Part shown: piece by piece, positions 45,061-53,008 of the stretch | Layout: every line of letters starts with the position of its first letter | Position numbering within the stretch: position 1 is the stretch's first letter | Source: Streptomyces formicae | GTDB taxonomy: Bacteria > Actinomycetota > Actinomycetes > Streptomycetales > Streptomycetaceae | Reading direction: 5' to 3' | NCBI RefSeq assembly: GCF_022647665.1 | Contig: NZ_CP071872.1 | Coordinates: forward strand, 682,001-746,000 | Length of the DNA: 64,000 nt | The notes under the pieces: generated by a model | The model's database searches: none | Told to the model about the DNA's origin: nothing | Seen by the model: only the letters and a program-made list of their open reading frames with translations | Made by a program: the position numbers and the translations under genes

Positions 45061-46956
45061 GTGGAGAACCTGATTGCGCTGCTGGTCGCGGCGCCCCTGC
45101 TCGGAGCGGTGCTGCTGCTGTGCGGAGGGCGCAGGCTCGACCGCACGGGCCACTGGATCGGCACACTGCTCGCCGCCGCGTCCTTCGCCATCGGCGTCGT
45201 GCTCTTCGCCGACATGCTCGGCAGGCCCGGCGAGGACCGGACGCTGACCCAGCACCTGTACAGCTGGATCCCGGTCCAGGGCTTCCAGGCGGACGTCGCC
45301 TTCCAGCTCGACCAGCTGTCGATGACCTTCGTCCTGCTGATCACCGGCGTCGGCTCGCTCATCCACCTGTACTCGGTCGGGTACATGGAGCACGACGAGC
45401 GCCGCCGCCGCTTCTTCGGCTACCTCAACCTGTTCCTCGCGGCGATGCTGCTGCTGGTCCTCGCCGACAACTACCTGCTGCTGTACGTCGGCTGGGAGGG
45501 CGTCGGCCTCGCCTCGTACCTGCTCATCGGCTTCTGGCAGCACAAGCCCAGCGCGGCGACCGCCGCGAAGAAGGCCTTCCTGGTCAACCGGGTCGGCGAC
45601 ATGGGCCTGTCGATCGCCATCATGGTGATGTTCACGACCTTCGGGACCTTCGCCTTCGGGCCGGTGCTGGAATCCACGGCCGGGACGTCCGAGGGCACGC
45701 TGACCGCCATCGCGCTGATGCTGCTGCTCGCCGCCTGCGGCAAGTCCGCCCAGGTGCCGCTGCAGTCCTGGCTCGGGGACGCGATGGAGGGCCCGACCCC
45801 GGTCTCGGCCCTGATCCACGCGGCGACGATGGTGACCGCCGGTGTCTACCTGATCGTCCGCTCCGGCGCGATCTTCAACGGGGCGCCGGACGCGCAGCTC
45901 GTCGTCACCATCGTCGGCGCGGTCACTCTCCTCTTCGGTGCGATCGTCGGTTGCGCGAAGGACGACATCAAGAAGGCGCTCGCCGGTTCGACGATGTCCC
46001 AGATCGGCTACATGATCCTGGCGGCCGGTCTCGGCCCGATCGGTTACGTCTTCGCGATCATGCACCTGGTGACGCACGGCTTCTTCAAGGCCGGGCTCTT
46101 CCTCGGCGCCGGCTCGGTCATGCACGGCATGAACGACGAGGTGGACATGAGGAAGTACGGCGGCCTGCGGAAGTACATGCCGGTCACCTTCGTCACCTTC
46201 GGCCTCGGCTATCTCGCGATCATCGGCTTCCCGGGCCTGTCCGGCTTCTTCTCCAAGGACAAGATCATCGAGGCGGCCTTCGCCAAGGGCGGCACGGAGG
46301 GCTGGATCCTCGGCGGAGCCGCCCTGCTGGGCGCGGCGATCACGGCGTACTACATGACCCGCGTGATGCTCATGACCTTCTTCGGCGAGAAGCGCTGGCA
46401 GCCCGACGATAAGGGCGACCTGCCGCATCCGCACGAGTCGCCTCGGACGATGACCCTCCCGATGATCGTGCTCGCCTTCGGGTCGGTCTTCGCGGGCGGT
46501 CTCTTCTCGTTCCACGAGGCGTTCGTGAAGTGGCTTGAGCCGGTCACCAGTTTCGAGCACGGCCACCCGCCGATCAGCGCCGCCACGGTCACGATCTCCA
46601 CGGTCGCGGTGATGGTCATCGGCGTCGCGCTCGCCTACGTCCAGTACGGACGCCGCCCGGTGCCCGTCACCGCCCCGCGCGGCTCGCTGCTCACCCGGGC
46701 CGCCCGCCGCGATCTCCTCCAGGACGACTTCAACCACATCGTGCTGGTGCGCGGCGGCGAGCACCTCACCCGCTCGCTCGTCTACGTCGACCACAGCCTG
46801 GTCGACGGCGTCGTCAACGGCACGGCGGCGTCGTTCGGCGGACTCTCCGGCCGGCTCCGCAAACTGCAGAACGGCTACGCCCGCTCCTACGCGGTCTCGA
46901 TGTTCGGAGGTACGGCGGTGCTGATCGCCGCGACCCTGCTGATGAGGGCGGTGTGA
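45061..46956 (+). CDS. nuoL: NADH-quinone oxidoreductase subunit L
   Basis: A 631-aa antiporter-like proton-pumping subunit with about 15-16 TM helices and the long lateral helix at the end. Conserved blocks: [15 protein letters not shown] near residue 144 (Glu), [20 protein letters not shown] near 230 (Lys pathway partner) and [13 protein letters not shown]. The GTG at 45061 follows GAGGGGCTGAAAC. Its stop overlaps nuoM. Confidence 0.97.
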   Translation: MENLIALLVAAPLLGAVLLLCGGRRLDRTGHWIGTLLAAASFAIGVVLFADMLGRPGEDRTLTQHLYSWIPVQGFQADVAFQLDQLSMTFVLLITGVGSLIHLYSVGYMEHDERRRRFFGYLNLFLAAMLLLVLADNYLLLYVGWEGVGLASYLLIGFWQHKPSAATAAKKAFLVNRVGDMGLSIAIMVMFTTFGTFAFGPVLESTAGTSEGTLTAIALMLLLAACGKSAQVPLQSWLGDAMEGPTPVSALIHAATMVTAGVYLIVRSGAIFNGAPDAQLVVTIVGAVTLLFGAIVGCAKDDIKKALAGSTMSQIGYMILAAGLGPIGYVFAIMHLVTHGFFKAGLFLGAGSVMHGMNDEVDMRKYGGLRKYMPVTFVTFGLGYLAIIGFPGLSGFFSKDKIIEAAFAKGGTEGWILGGAALLGAAITAYYMTRVMLMTFFGEKRWQPDDKGDLPHPHESPRTMTLPMIVLAFGSVFAGGLFSFHEAFVKWLEPVTSFEHGHPPISAATVTISTVAVMVIGVALAYVQYGRRPVPVTAPRGSLLTRAARRDLLQDDFNHIVLVRGGEHLTRSLVYVDHSLVDGVVNGTAASFGGLSGRLRKLQNGYARSYAVSMFGGTAVLIAATLLMRAV

Positions 46957-48551
46957 CTGCGATGTCCCAAGTGGCGAACGCTGGCTTTCCCCTCCTGACC
47001 GCGACTGCGGCGCTCCCGGCGCTCGGTGCGATCGCCACCGCCGCCGTTCCGGCCGGCCGCAGGGCCGCCGCGAAGTGGCTGGCGCTGCTCGTCTCGCTCG
47101 GCACGCTGGTGCTGGCGGTGCTCATCGCCGTCCGGTTCGACCCCGGCGGCGACCGCTACCAGCTCACCGAGTCCCACGCCTGGATCAAGGACTTCGGGGT
47201 GCGCTACGAGCTGGGTGTGGACGGCATCGGGGTGGCGCTGATCGCGCTGACCGCGCTGCTCATCCCGTTCGTGATCCTGGCCGGCTGGCACGACGCCGAT
47301 CCCCAGGAGACACATTCGAAGCGCTGGCGGCCGACGCAGGGCTTCTTCGCCCTGATCCTGTCCGTCGAGGCGATGGTGATCCTCTCCTTCGAGGCCACCG
47401 ACGTCTTCCTCTTCTACATCCTCTTCGAAGCCATGCTCATCCCGATGTACTTCCTCATCGGCGGCTTCGGGGACCGCGCTCACGCGGGCAGCGAAGAGAA
47501 CGCGGCGGCGCAGCGCTCGTACGCCGCCGTGAAGTTCCTGCTCTACAACCTGGTCGGCGGTCTGATCATGCTGGCCGCGGTCATCGGACTCTACGTCGTC
47601 GCGGGGAACTTCTCGCTGACGGAGATCGCCGAGGCCCGCGCCAACGGCACGCTCGACATGTCGACCAACACCGAGCGTCTGCTCTTCCTCGGCTTCTTCT
47701 TCGCCTTCGCGGTGAAGGCCCCGCTGTGGCCGCTGCACACCTGGCTGCCCAACGCGATGGGGGAGGCGACCGCCCCGGTCGCCGTGCTGATCACGGCCGT
47801 GGTCGACAAGGTGGGCACCTTCGCGATGCTCCGCTTCTGCCTCGGGCTGTTCCCGGAGGCGTCGGAGTGGGCGACGCCGGTGGTCCTCGTCCTGGCGCTC
47901 ATCAGCATCGTCTACGGAGCGCTGCTCGCGGTGGGCCAGCGGGACATCAAGCGCCTGGTCGCCTACGCCTCGATCTCGCACTTCGGCTTCATCATCATGG
48001 GCATCTTCGCGATGACGAGCCAGGGCCAGTCCGGCGCCACGCTCTACATGGTCAACCACGGGATCTCGACGGCCGCGCTGATGCTGGTGGCCGGCTTCCT
48101 GATCTCGCGGCGCGGCTCCCGGCTCATCGCCGACTACGGCGGGGTGCAGAAGGTCGCCCCGGTCCTCGCCGGCACCTTCCTCATCGGGGGACTCGCGACC
48201 CTCTCGCTGCCGGGCCTCGCGCCCTTCGTCAGTGAATTCCTGGTCCTGGTCGGCACGTTCAGCCGCTATCCGGTGATCGGCATCATCGCGACCTTCGGCA
48301 TCGTGCTCGCCGCGCTCTACACCCTGGTGCTCTACCAGCGGACGATGACCGGCCCGGTGAAGGAGGAGGTGCGGAGCCTGCCGGATCTGCGCCTGCGCGA
48401 GCTGGTGGTCATCACCCCGCTGATCGCCCTGCTGATCTTCCTCGGTGTCTATCCCAAGCCGCTGACGGACATCGTCAACCCGGCCGTGCAGCACACCATG
48501 TCCGACGTACAGATGAAGGACCCCAAGCCCGAGGTGGAGGCGGCCAAGTGA
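46953..48551 (+). CDS. nuoM: NADH-quinone oxidoreductase subunit M
   Basis: A 532-aa antiporter-like subunit with about 14 TM helices. Key features: [19 protein letters not shown] near residues 151-169 (conserved Glu), [20 protein letters not shown] near 252-271 (conserved Lys) and [20 protein letters not shown] 46953 overlaps the nuoL stop; an in-frame ATG at 46962 is an alternative. Overlaps nuoN by 4 nt. Confidence 0.97.
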   Translation: MTAMSQVANAGFPLLTATAALPALGAIATAAVPAGRRAAAKWLALLVSLGTLVLAVLIAVRFDPGGDRYQLTESHAWIKDFGVRYELGVDGIGVALIALTALLIPFVILAGWHDADPQETHSKRWRPTQGFFALILSVEAMVILSFEATDVFLFYILFEAMLIPMYFLIGGFGDRAHAGSEENAAAQRSYAAVKFLLYNLVGGLIMLAAVIGLYVVAGNFSLTEIAEARANGTLDMSTNTERLLFLGFFFAFAVKAPLWPLHTWLPNAMGEATAPVAVLITAVVDKVGTFAMLRFCLGLFPEASEWATPVVLVLALISIVYGALLAVGQRDIKRLVAYASISHFGFIIMGIFAMTSQGQSGATLYMVNHGISTAALMLVAGFLISRRGSRLIADYGGVQKVAPVLAGTFLIGGLATLSLPGLAPFVSEFLVLVGTFSRYPVIGIIATFGIVLAALYTLVLYQRTMTGPVKEEVRSLPDLRLRELVVITPLIALLIFLGVYPKPLTDIVNPAVQHTMSDVQMKDPKPEVEAAK

Positions 48552-50200
48552 GCACGACAGCTGTCCACAGCCTGTGGACAACGGCGGCGGCCCAGCCGTT
48601 GGACAAGATCCCCGCCCCGCACATCGAGTACGCCCAGCTCGCCCCCACGCTGATCGTGGTCGGCGCGGCGGTCCTGGGTGTGCTGGTCGAGGCCTTCGTC
48701 CCGCGCAAGGGCCGGTACTACTCCCAGGTGTTCCTCACCGTCGTCGCGCTGACCGCCGCGTTCGCCGCGGTGGTCGGCCTCGCCGCCGGGGGATACGGCA
48801 CCACCAAGGCGCACATCGCGGCGATGGGCGCCATCGCGGTCGACGGGCCCGCCCTGTTCCTCCAGGGCACGATCCTGCTGGCCTCGCTGGTCGCGGTCTT
48901 CACCTTCGCCGAGCGCAGGCTCGACCCGGTGGCGCACGGAAAGCGCGTCGACTCCTTCGCCGCGCAGGCCGCGTCGGTGCCGGGCAGCGACAGCGAAAAG
49001 GCGGCGGTCAGGGCCGGGTTCACCACCACCGAGGTGTTCCCGCTGGCCCTGTTCGCCATCTCCGGCATGCTGGTCTTCCCGGCCGCCAACGACCTGCTGA
49101 CGCTGTTCATCGCCCTTGAGGTCTTCTCCCTCCCGCTGTACCTCCTGTGCGCCCTGGCCCGCCGCAAGCGGCTCATGTCGCAGGAGGCCGCGGTGAAGTA
49201 CTTCCTGCTCGGCGCCTTCTCCTCCGCGTTCCTGCTGTTCGGCATCGCGCTCCTCTACGGGTACGCGGGCTCGGTGGCGTACGCGCGGATCGCCGACGTC
49301 GTCGACGGCACCGTCCAGACCATCGACCCGGCGCTCGCCGCCACGATGGGCAACGACGCCCTGCTGCTCATCGGCGGCGCGATGATCCTGATGGGTCTGC
49401 TCTTCAAGGTCGGCGCGGTGCCGTTCCACATGTGGACCCCGGACGTCTACCAGGGCGCGCCGACCCCCGTCACCGGATTCATGGCGGCGGCCACCAAGGT
49501 CGCGGCGTTCGGTGCGCTGCTCCGGCTGCTGTACGTGGTGCTGCCGGGCCTGCGCTGGGACTGGCGGCCGGTCATGTGGGCCATCGCGATCGTCACCATG
49601 CTGGGCGGCGCCATCGTCGCGATCACCCAGACCGACATCAAGCGTCTGCTCGCGTACTCGTCGATCGCGCACGCCGGTTTCATCCTCGCCGGTGTCATCG
49701 CGGTGACCCCGGACGGTGTCTCGTCCGTGCTCTTCTACCTCCTCGCCTACTCCTTCGTGACGATCGGTGCCTTCGCCGTCGTCACGCTGGTCAGGGACGC
49801 GGGTGGAGAGGCCACGCACCTGTCCAAGTGGGCGGGGCTCGGGCGGCGTTCGCCGCTGGTGGCCGCCGTCTTCGCGGTGTTCCTGCTGGCCTTCGCCGGT
49901 ATCCCGCTGACCTCGGGCTTCTCCGGGAAGTTCGCGGTCTTCAAGGCGGCGGCCGAGGGCGGCGCCGGGGCGCTGGTCGTGGTGGGTGTGATCTCCTCCG
50001 CGATCGCCGCGTTCTTCTACATCCGGGTCATCGTGCTCATGTTCTTCAGCGAGCCCAAGCCCGAGGGCCCGACGGTCGCCGTTCCGTCACCGCTGACGAT
50101 GACGACGATCGCGGTGGGTGTGGCGGTCACGCTGGTGCTGGGTGTCGCGCCGCAGTACTTCCTGGATCTGGCGGGTCAGGCGAGCGTGTTCGTGCGGTAG
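48548..50200 (+). CDS. nuoN: NADH-quinone oxidoreductase subunit N
   Basis: A 550-aa antiporter-like subunit, last gene of the operon, with about 14 TM helices. Conserved blocks: TLFIALEVFSLPLYLLCAL (Glu), GLLFKVGAVPFHMWTPDVYQ (Lys) and GAPTPVTGFMAAATKVAAF. A loop at residues 118-150 (ERRLDPVAHGKRVDSFAAQA) is longer than in E. coli and is usual in Streptomyces. GTG start coupled to nuoM. Two hairpins follow. Confidence 0.97.
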   Translation: MSTTAVHSLWTTAAAQPLDKIPAPHIEYAQLAPTLIVVGAAVLGVLVEAFVPRKGRYYSQVFLTVVALTAAFAAVVGLAAGGYGTTKAHIAAMGAIAVDGPALFLQGTILLASLVAVFTFAERRLDPVAHGKRVDSFAAQAASVPGSDSEKAAVRAGFTTTEVFPLALFAISGMLVFPAANDLLTLFIALEVFSLPLYLLCALARRKRLMSQEAAVKYFLLGAFSSAFLLFGIALLYGYAGSVAYARIADVVDGTVQTIDPALAATMGNDALLLIGGAMILMGLLFKVGAVPFHMWTPDVYQGAPTPVTGFMAAATKVAAFGALLRLLYVVLPGLRWDWRPVMWAIAIVTMLGGAIVAITQTDIKRLLAYSSIAHAGFILAGVIAVTPDGVSSVLFYLLAYSFVTIGAFAVVTLVRDAGGEATHLSKWAGLGRRSPLVAAVFAVFLLAFAGIPLTSGFSGKFAVFKAAAEGGAGALVVVGVISSAIAAFFYIRVIVLMFFSEPKPEGPTVAVPSPLTMTTIAVGVAVTLVLGVAPQYFLDLAGQASVFVR

Positions 50201-50229
50201 CCGCGTGTGCGCTCGTGGGCGTGACCCGA

Positions 50230-50269
50230 CGAAGGCCCGGCATCTCCCCAGGGAGATGCCGGGCCTTCG
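50230..50269 (+). terminator. Terminator hairpin 1 of the nuo operon
   Basis: CGAAGGCCCGGCATCTCC (50230-50247) pairs perfectly with 50252-50269, an 18-bp stem with a CCAG loop, 30 nt after the nuoN stop. No U-tract. Confidence 0.88.
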
Positions 50270-50273
50270 CCAT

Positions 50274-50298
50274 GCGGCTCATGAAACTCATGAGCCGC
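50274..50298 (+). terminator. Terminator hairpin 2 of the nuo operon
   Basis: GCGGCTCATGA-AAC-TCATGAGCCGC is a perfect 11-bp stem with a 3-nt loop, only 5 nt after hairpin 1. Paired hairpins probably give tight termination of the 16-kb operon. Confidence 0.75.
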
Positions 50299-50377
50299 CT
50301 TGTGCGCAGGGGGCCGGGCCGCTGGAAAAGGACTACGCTCGGTCACGGGGAGCGCTGGAGGTCAAAGGAGAACCGTC

Positions 50378-50529
50378 ATGATCGACCAGTACCAGTACCC
50401 CGAGTACACCACCCCTCGCAGGCCGAGGGCGAGGACATCGAATCGACCGAGGAGCAGCACCCCGACGTCTCCAGGACGACGCCGTCCCAGGCCGAGGGCG
50501 AGCGGACGGCCGCGGACGACGACAGCTGA
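50378..50529 (+). pseudogene. Small acidic protein gene with a -1 frameshift (TTPSQAEGE repeats)
   Basis: ATG 50378 has AAAGGAG 7 nt upstream and reads MIDQYQYPEYTTP. In the zero frame it then turns into Arg/Pro-rich sequence with poor third positions, ending at 50536. After a one-base backward shift in the C4 run near 50414 it reads SQAEGEDIESTEEQHPDVSR then TTPSQAEGERTAADDDS, with nearly all third positions G/C, ending at 50527-50529. The repaired 50-residue product carries TTPSQAEGE twice, one copy split by the shift, which strongly supports it. Either one C is missing (mutation or sequencing error) or a programmed -1 shift is used. Function unknown; very acidic. Confidence 0.7.
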
Positions 50530-50571
50530 CCGGTGACGGGCCGGCCGGGGCCGGGCCGGGCCGGCCCTGGC

Positions 50572-51387
50572 TCAGGAACCGGTGGCGCGGACCGAGCCGG
50601 TGCTGGAGCCGCTGGTGTCGCCCAGGAAGCAGGTGACCTCGCGGTCGCCGAGGGTCCAGCCGGCGGACTCCGGGTGGTAGAAGTACACCTCCAGCGTCTC
50701 CGGGAGCTTCGCGGCATCGCCCACGTAGTCGGTGAGCGTCGTGCCGGCGCACTTCTCCTCGGCGACCGAGGCGACCTTCTCCGTGCCCGGGTACGGCCCG
50801 TCCTCCAGGTCGAAGACGGCGTACGCCTCGCCCTCGTGGGGCTGGTCGCAGGGCACGATGCGCACCGAGAAGGCGGCCTGGGCGCCGTCCTCGTCGCCGT
50901 ACTCCGCCAGGTCGTCCGCCGTGGTGAAGCAGTCCCCCTCGCGGATGTCCTGCACGTCGCTGGAGCCCGGGCTGGTGACCTGGCCGCTGGTGTCGCGCCG
51001 AGGCTCGGGACCGTCGTCGAGCGCCCCGGTGAGCCCGAGGACGGCCACGAGCGCGTAGAACGCGATCGTCGCGCCGTGGATGGCGATGGCGGCGATGGCG
51101 AAGCCCCTGCCCTTCTCGCCGCTCTTGCGGATCTGGGAGAGGGCGATGATGCCGAGGATCAGCGGGATGAACGGCAGCGCGCAGACGATCGACATGACGA
51201 ACGCCACGACGGCCAGCGTGTTGTTCTTCTGCTGCGGCCCGGCGTACCAACCCTGCTGGCCGCCGTAGGGCCCGGCCTGGCCCGGCTGCCCGTACGGCCC
51301 CGGCTGTCCTGGCTGTCCGTACGGCCCCGGCTGGCCCGGCTGTGGGTACGGCCCCGGGGACGATGGTGGCTGCGGCGGTATGGACAT
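50572..51387 (-). CDS. DUF4190 / septum-formation domain membrane protein
   Basis: A 271-aa protein. The first 50 residues are Pro/Gly/Tyr/Gln-rich with GQPGPYGQP repeats. A DUF4190 two-helix unit follows (NNTLAVVAFVMSIVCALPFI and FAIAAIAIHGATIAFYALVA, residues 55-125). The extracytoplasmic part has a septum-formation-like domain with Cys in REGDCFTTAD, IVPCDQPHEGEAYAVFDL, EEKCAGTTL and EVTCFLGDT, likely two disulfides. ATG 51387 follows GAGCGCAAC weakly, and the upstream frame is not protein-like. Proteins of this kind are common in Streptomyces; a division role is suggested by the domain name only. Confidence 0.8.
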   Translation of the reverse strand: MSIPPQPPSSPGPYPQPGQPGPYGQPGQPGPYGQPGQAGPYGGQQGWYAGPQQKNNTLAVVAFVMSIVCALPFIPLILGIIALSQIRKSGEKGRGFAIAAIAIHGATIAFYALVAVLGLTGALDDGPEPRRDTSGQVTSPGSSDVQDIREGDCFTTADDLAEYGDEDGAQAAFSVRIVPCDQPHEGEAYAVFDLEDGPYPGTEKVASVAEEKCAGTTLTDYVGDAAKLPETLEVYFYHPESAGWTLGDREVTCFLGDTSGSSTGSVRATGS

Positions 51388-51494
51388 GCGCGTTGCGCTC
51401 CTTGCGAGAGAGGGACACCGCAACCTATAGCCAGGCACTGACACCGTGGACGCCGGGTGGGGAAGGCCGCGTTCACCGCCGGGGCAACCCGCGA

Positions 51495-51530
51495 TCAAGG
51501 TCCGCCATCCTTCAGGACGTCGGACCTTGA
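51495..51530. promoter_or_regulatory. Inverted repeat TCAAGGTCCG / CGGACCTTGA
   Basis: Perfect 10-bp arms separated by 16 nt, lying 20 nt upstream of the small ORF at 51551. It could be an operator or, if transcribed, a hairpin in the leader. Confidence 0.45.
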
Positions 51531-51550
51531 CCATGCCAACGGGGGAAGAA

Positions 51551-51667
51551 ATGAACACGCCGGCAGCACAGGCGGACCAGCAATCGGCTCCGAGCACCGC
51601 CGACACCTGGCCGGCGGTCCTCCTGCTCCCGGTCCTCCTGCTCCCGGCCCTCCTGCTGCGCCCCTAG
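51551..51667 (+). CDS. Small single-TM peptide, 38 aa
   Basis: ATG 51551 follows GGGGGAAGAA. The peptide is MNTPAAQADQQSAPSTADTW then a hydrophobic tail PAVLLLPVLLLPALLLRP. The tail is encoded by a 15-bp in-frame DNA repeat (GTCCTCCTGCTCCCG), giving LLLP units. Its stop overlaps the end of the convergent fumarylacetoacetase gene by 4 nt. A short C-tail-anchored peptide is plausible, but the repeat origin means that this may be spurious; no family recognised. Confidence 0.4.
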   Translation: MNTPAAQADQQSAPSTADTWPAVLLLPVLLLPALLLRP

Positions 51668-52899
51668 GAGGTGGCAGGCGCGGGGACGATACGGCCGGTG
51701 ACCTCGCCGAGGCCGACCCGCACGCCGTCCGGGCCCGGGGCCCACGCGGTCATCGTGACCTCGTCGCCGTCCTCCAGGAACGTCCGCTTCCCGTACGGCA
51801 GCTCCAGCGGGTCCCGGCCGTTCCAGGTGAGTTCGAGGAGCGAGCCGCGCTGGTGGACCTCGGGGCCGCTGACCGTGCCGGAGCCGTACAGGTCGCCGGT
51901 GCGCAGCGAGGCGCCGTTGACGGTCATGTGCGTGAGCTGCTGGGCGGCCGTCCAGTACATCGTGGCGAACGGCGGCTCGCTGACGATCTGTCCGTTGATC
52001 GCGACCGAGATACGGAGGTCGAGGCCGCCGGGCTCCTCGTCGCCGGAGTCGTCCAGATAGGGCAGTACGTCCACGTCCCGGGCGGGCGGGGCGACGCGCG
52101 CCGCGTCGAGCGCCTCCAGCGGGGTGACCCAGGCGGAGACCGAGGTGGCGAAGGACTTGCCGAGGAACGGGCCGAGGGGCACGTACTCCCATGCCTGGAT
52201 GTCGCGCGCGGACCAGTCGTTGAGCAGGTGCAGCCCGAAGACGTGGTCGCGGAAGGCGTTCAGCGGGACCGGCCGGCCCAGCTCGGTCGGGGTGCCGACG
52301 ACGAAGCCGACCTCCGCCTCGATGTCGAGCTTGACCGAAGGGCCGAAGAGCGGCGCCGGGTCGGCGGGGGTCTTGCGCTGGCCGGCGGGCCGGATGACGT
52401 CGGTGCCGGAGACGACGACCGTGCCGGAGCGGCCGTGGTAACCGATCGGCAGATGCTTCCAGTTGGGGGTGAGCGGCTCGCCGTCGGGCCGGAAGATGTG
52501 GCCGACGTTGGTGGCGTGGTGCTCGCTGGAGTAGAAGTCGACGTAGTCGGCGACCTCGTACGGAAGGTGCAGGGTGACCGAGTCGAGCGGGTGCAGCAGC
52601 GGCTCGATGTCCTGCCGGTGGGCGGGCACCGTCACCCAGGCGGTGAGGGCGCGCCGTACGTCGCGCCAGGCCGTGCGGCCCGCCGCGAGCAGCGGGCCCA
52701 GGCCCGGCTGGGCGAGCAGCGAGGCGTACGGGGACCCGAGGGTGTGCGCCGCCGCCCCGGCGTCCAGCACATGGTCGCCGATCCTGACCCCGAGCCGCCG
52801 CCGGCCGGGCTCGTCCGCGGTGGTGAAGGCGCCGTACGGGAGGTTGTGCGGGCCGAAGGGATCGCCCTCGGCGAGATCGAGCGGGCTCTGCTCGGGCAT
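51664..52899 (-). CDS. fahA: Fumarylacetoacetase
   Basis: A 411-aa enzyme that hydrolyses 4-fumarylacetoacetate to fumarate and acetoacetate, the last step of tyrosine/homogentisate degradation. The N-terminal SH3-like domain includes FGPHNLPYGAFTTADEPG. Active-site and metal blocks: ADYVDFYSSEHHATNVG (Asp and catalytic His), GYHGRSGTVVVSG, KLDIEAEVGFVVG (metal Glu) and NDWSARDIQAWEYVPLGPFL. ATG 52899 follows GCGAGG. Other tyrosine-degradation genes are not in the window. Length fits the family. Confidence 0.95.
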   Translation of the reverse strand: MPEQSPLDLAEGDPFGPHNLPYGAFTTADEPGRRRLGVRIGDHVLDAGAAAHTLGSPYASLLAQPGLGPLLAAGRTAWRDVRRALTAWVTVPAHRQDIEPLLHPLDSVTLHLPYEVADYVDFYSSEHHATNVGHIFRPDGEPLTPNWKHLPIGYHGRSGTVVVSGTDVIRPAGQRKTPADPAPLFGPSVKLDIEAEVGFVVGTPTELGRPVPLNAFRDHVFGLHLLNDWSARDIQAWEYVPLGPFLGKSFATSVSAWVTPLEALDAARVAPPARDVDVLPYLDDSGDEEPGGLDLRISVAINGQIVSEPPFATMYWTAAQQLTHMTVNGASLRTGDLYGSGTVSGPEVHQRGSLLELTWNGRDPLELPYGKRTFLEDGDEVTMTAWAPGPDGVRVGLGEVTGRIVPAPATS

Positions 52900-53008
52900 C
52901 GGTGCTTGCCTCGCTTTCCACGTGTGTGGGGGACACGTTACGTGGGCGATGCACGAGCCGTCAGTGCCCACTTGGCCGCTTCGGCCACCTGGGGTCCACC
53001 CGGCGCCG

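Noticed and set aside
50378..50536. 52-aa zero-frame product of the small gene after nuoN
   Set aside because: After codon 13 the zero frame has poor third positions and Arg/Pro-rich sequence, while the -1 frame is strongly coding and repeats the TTPSQAEGE motif.
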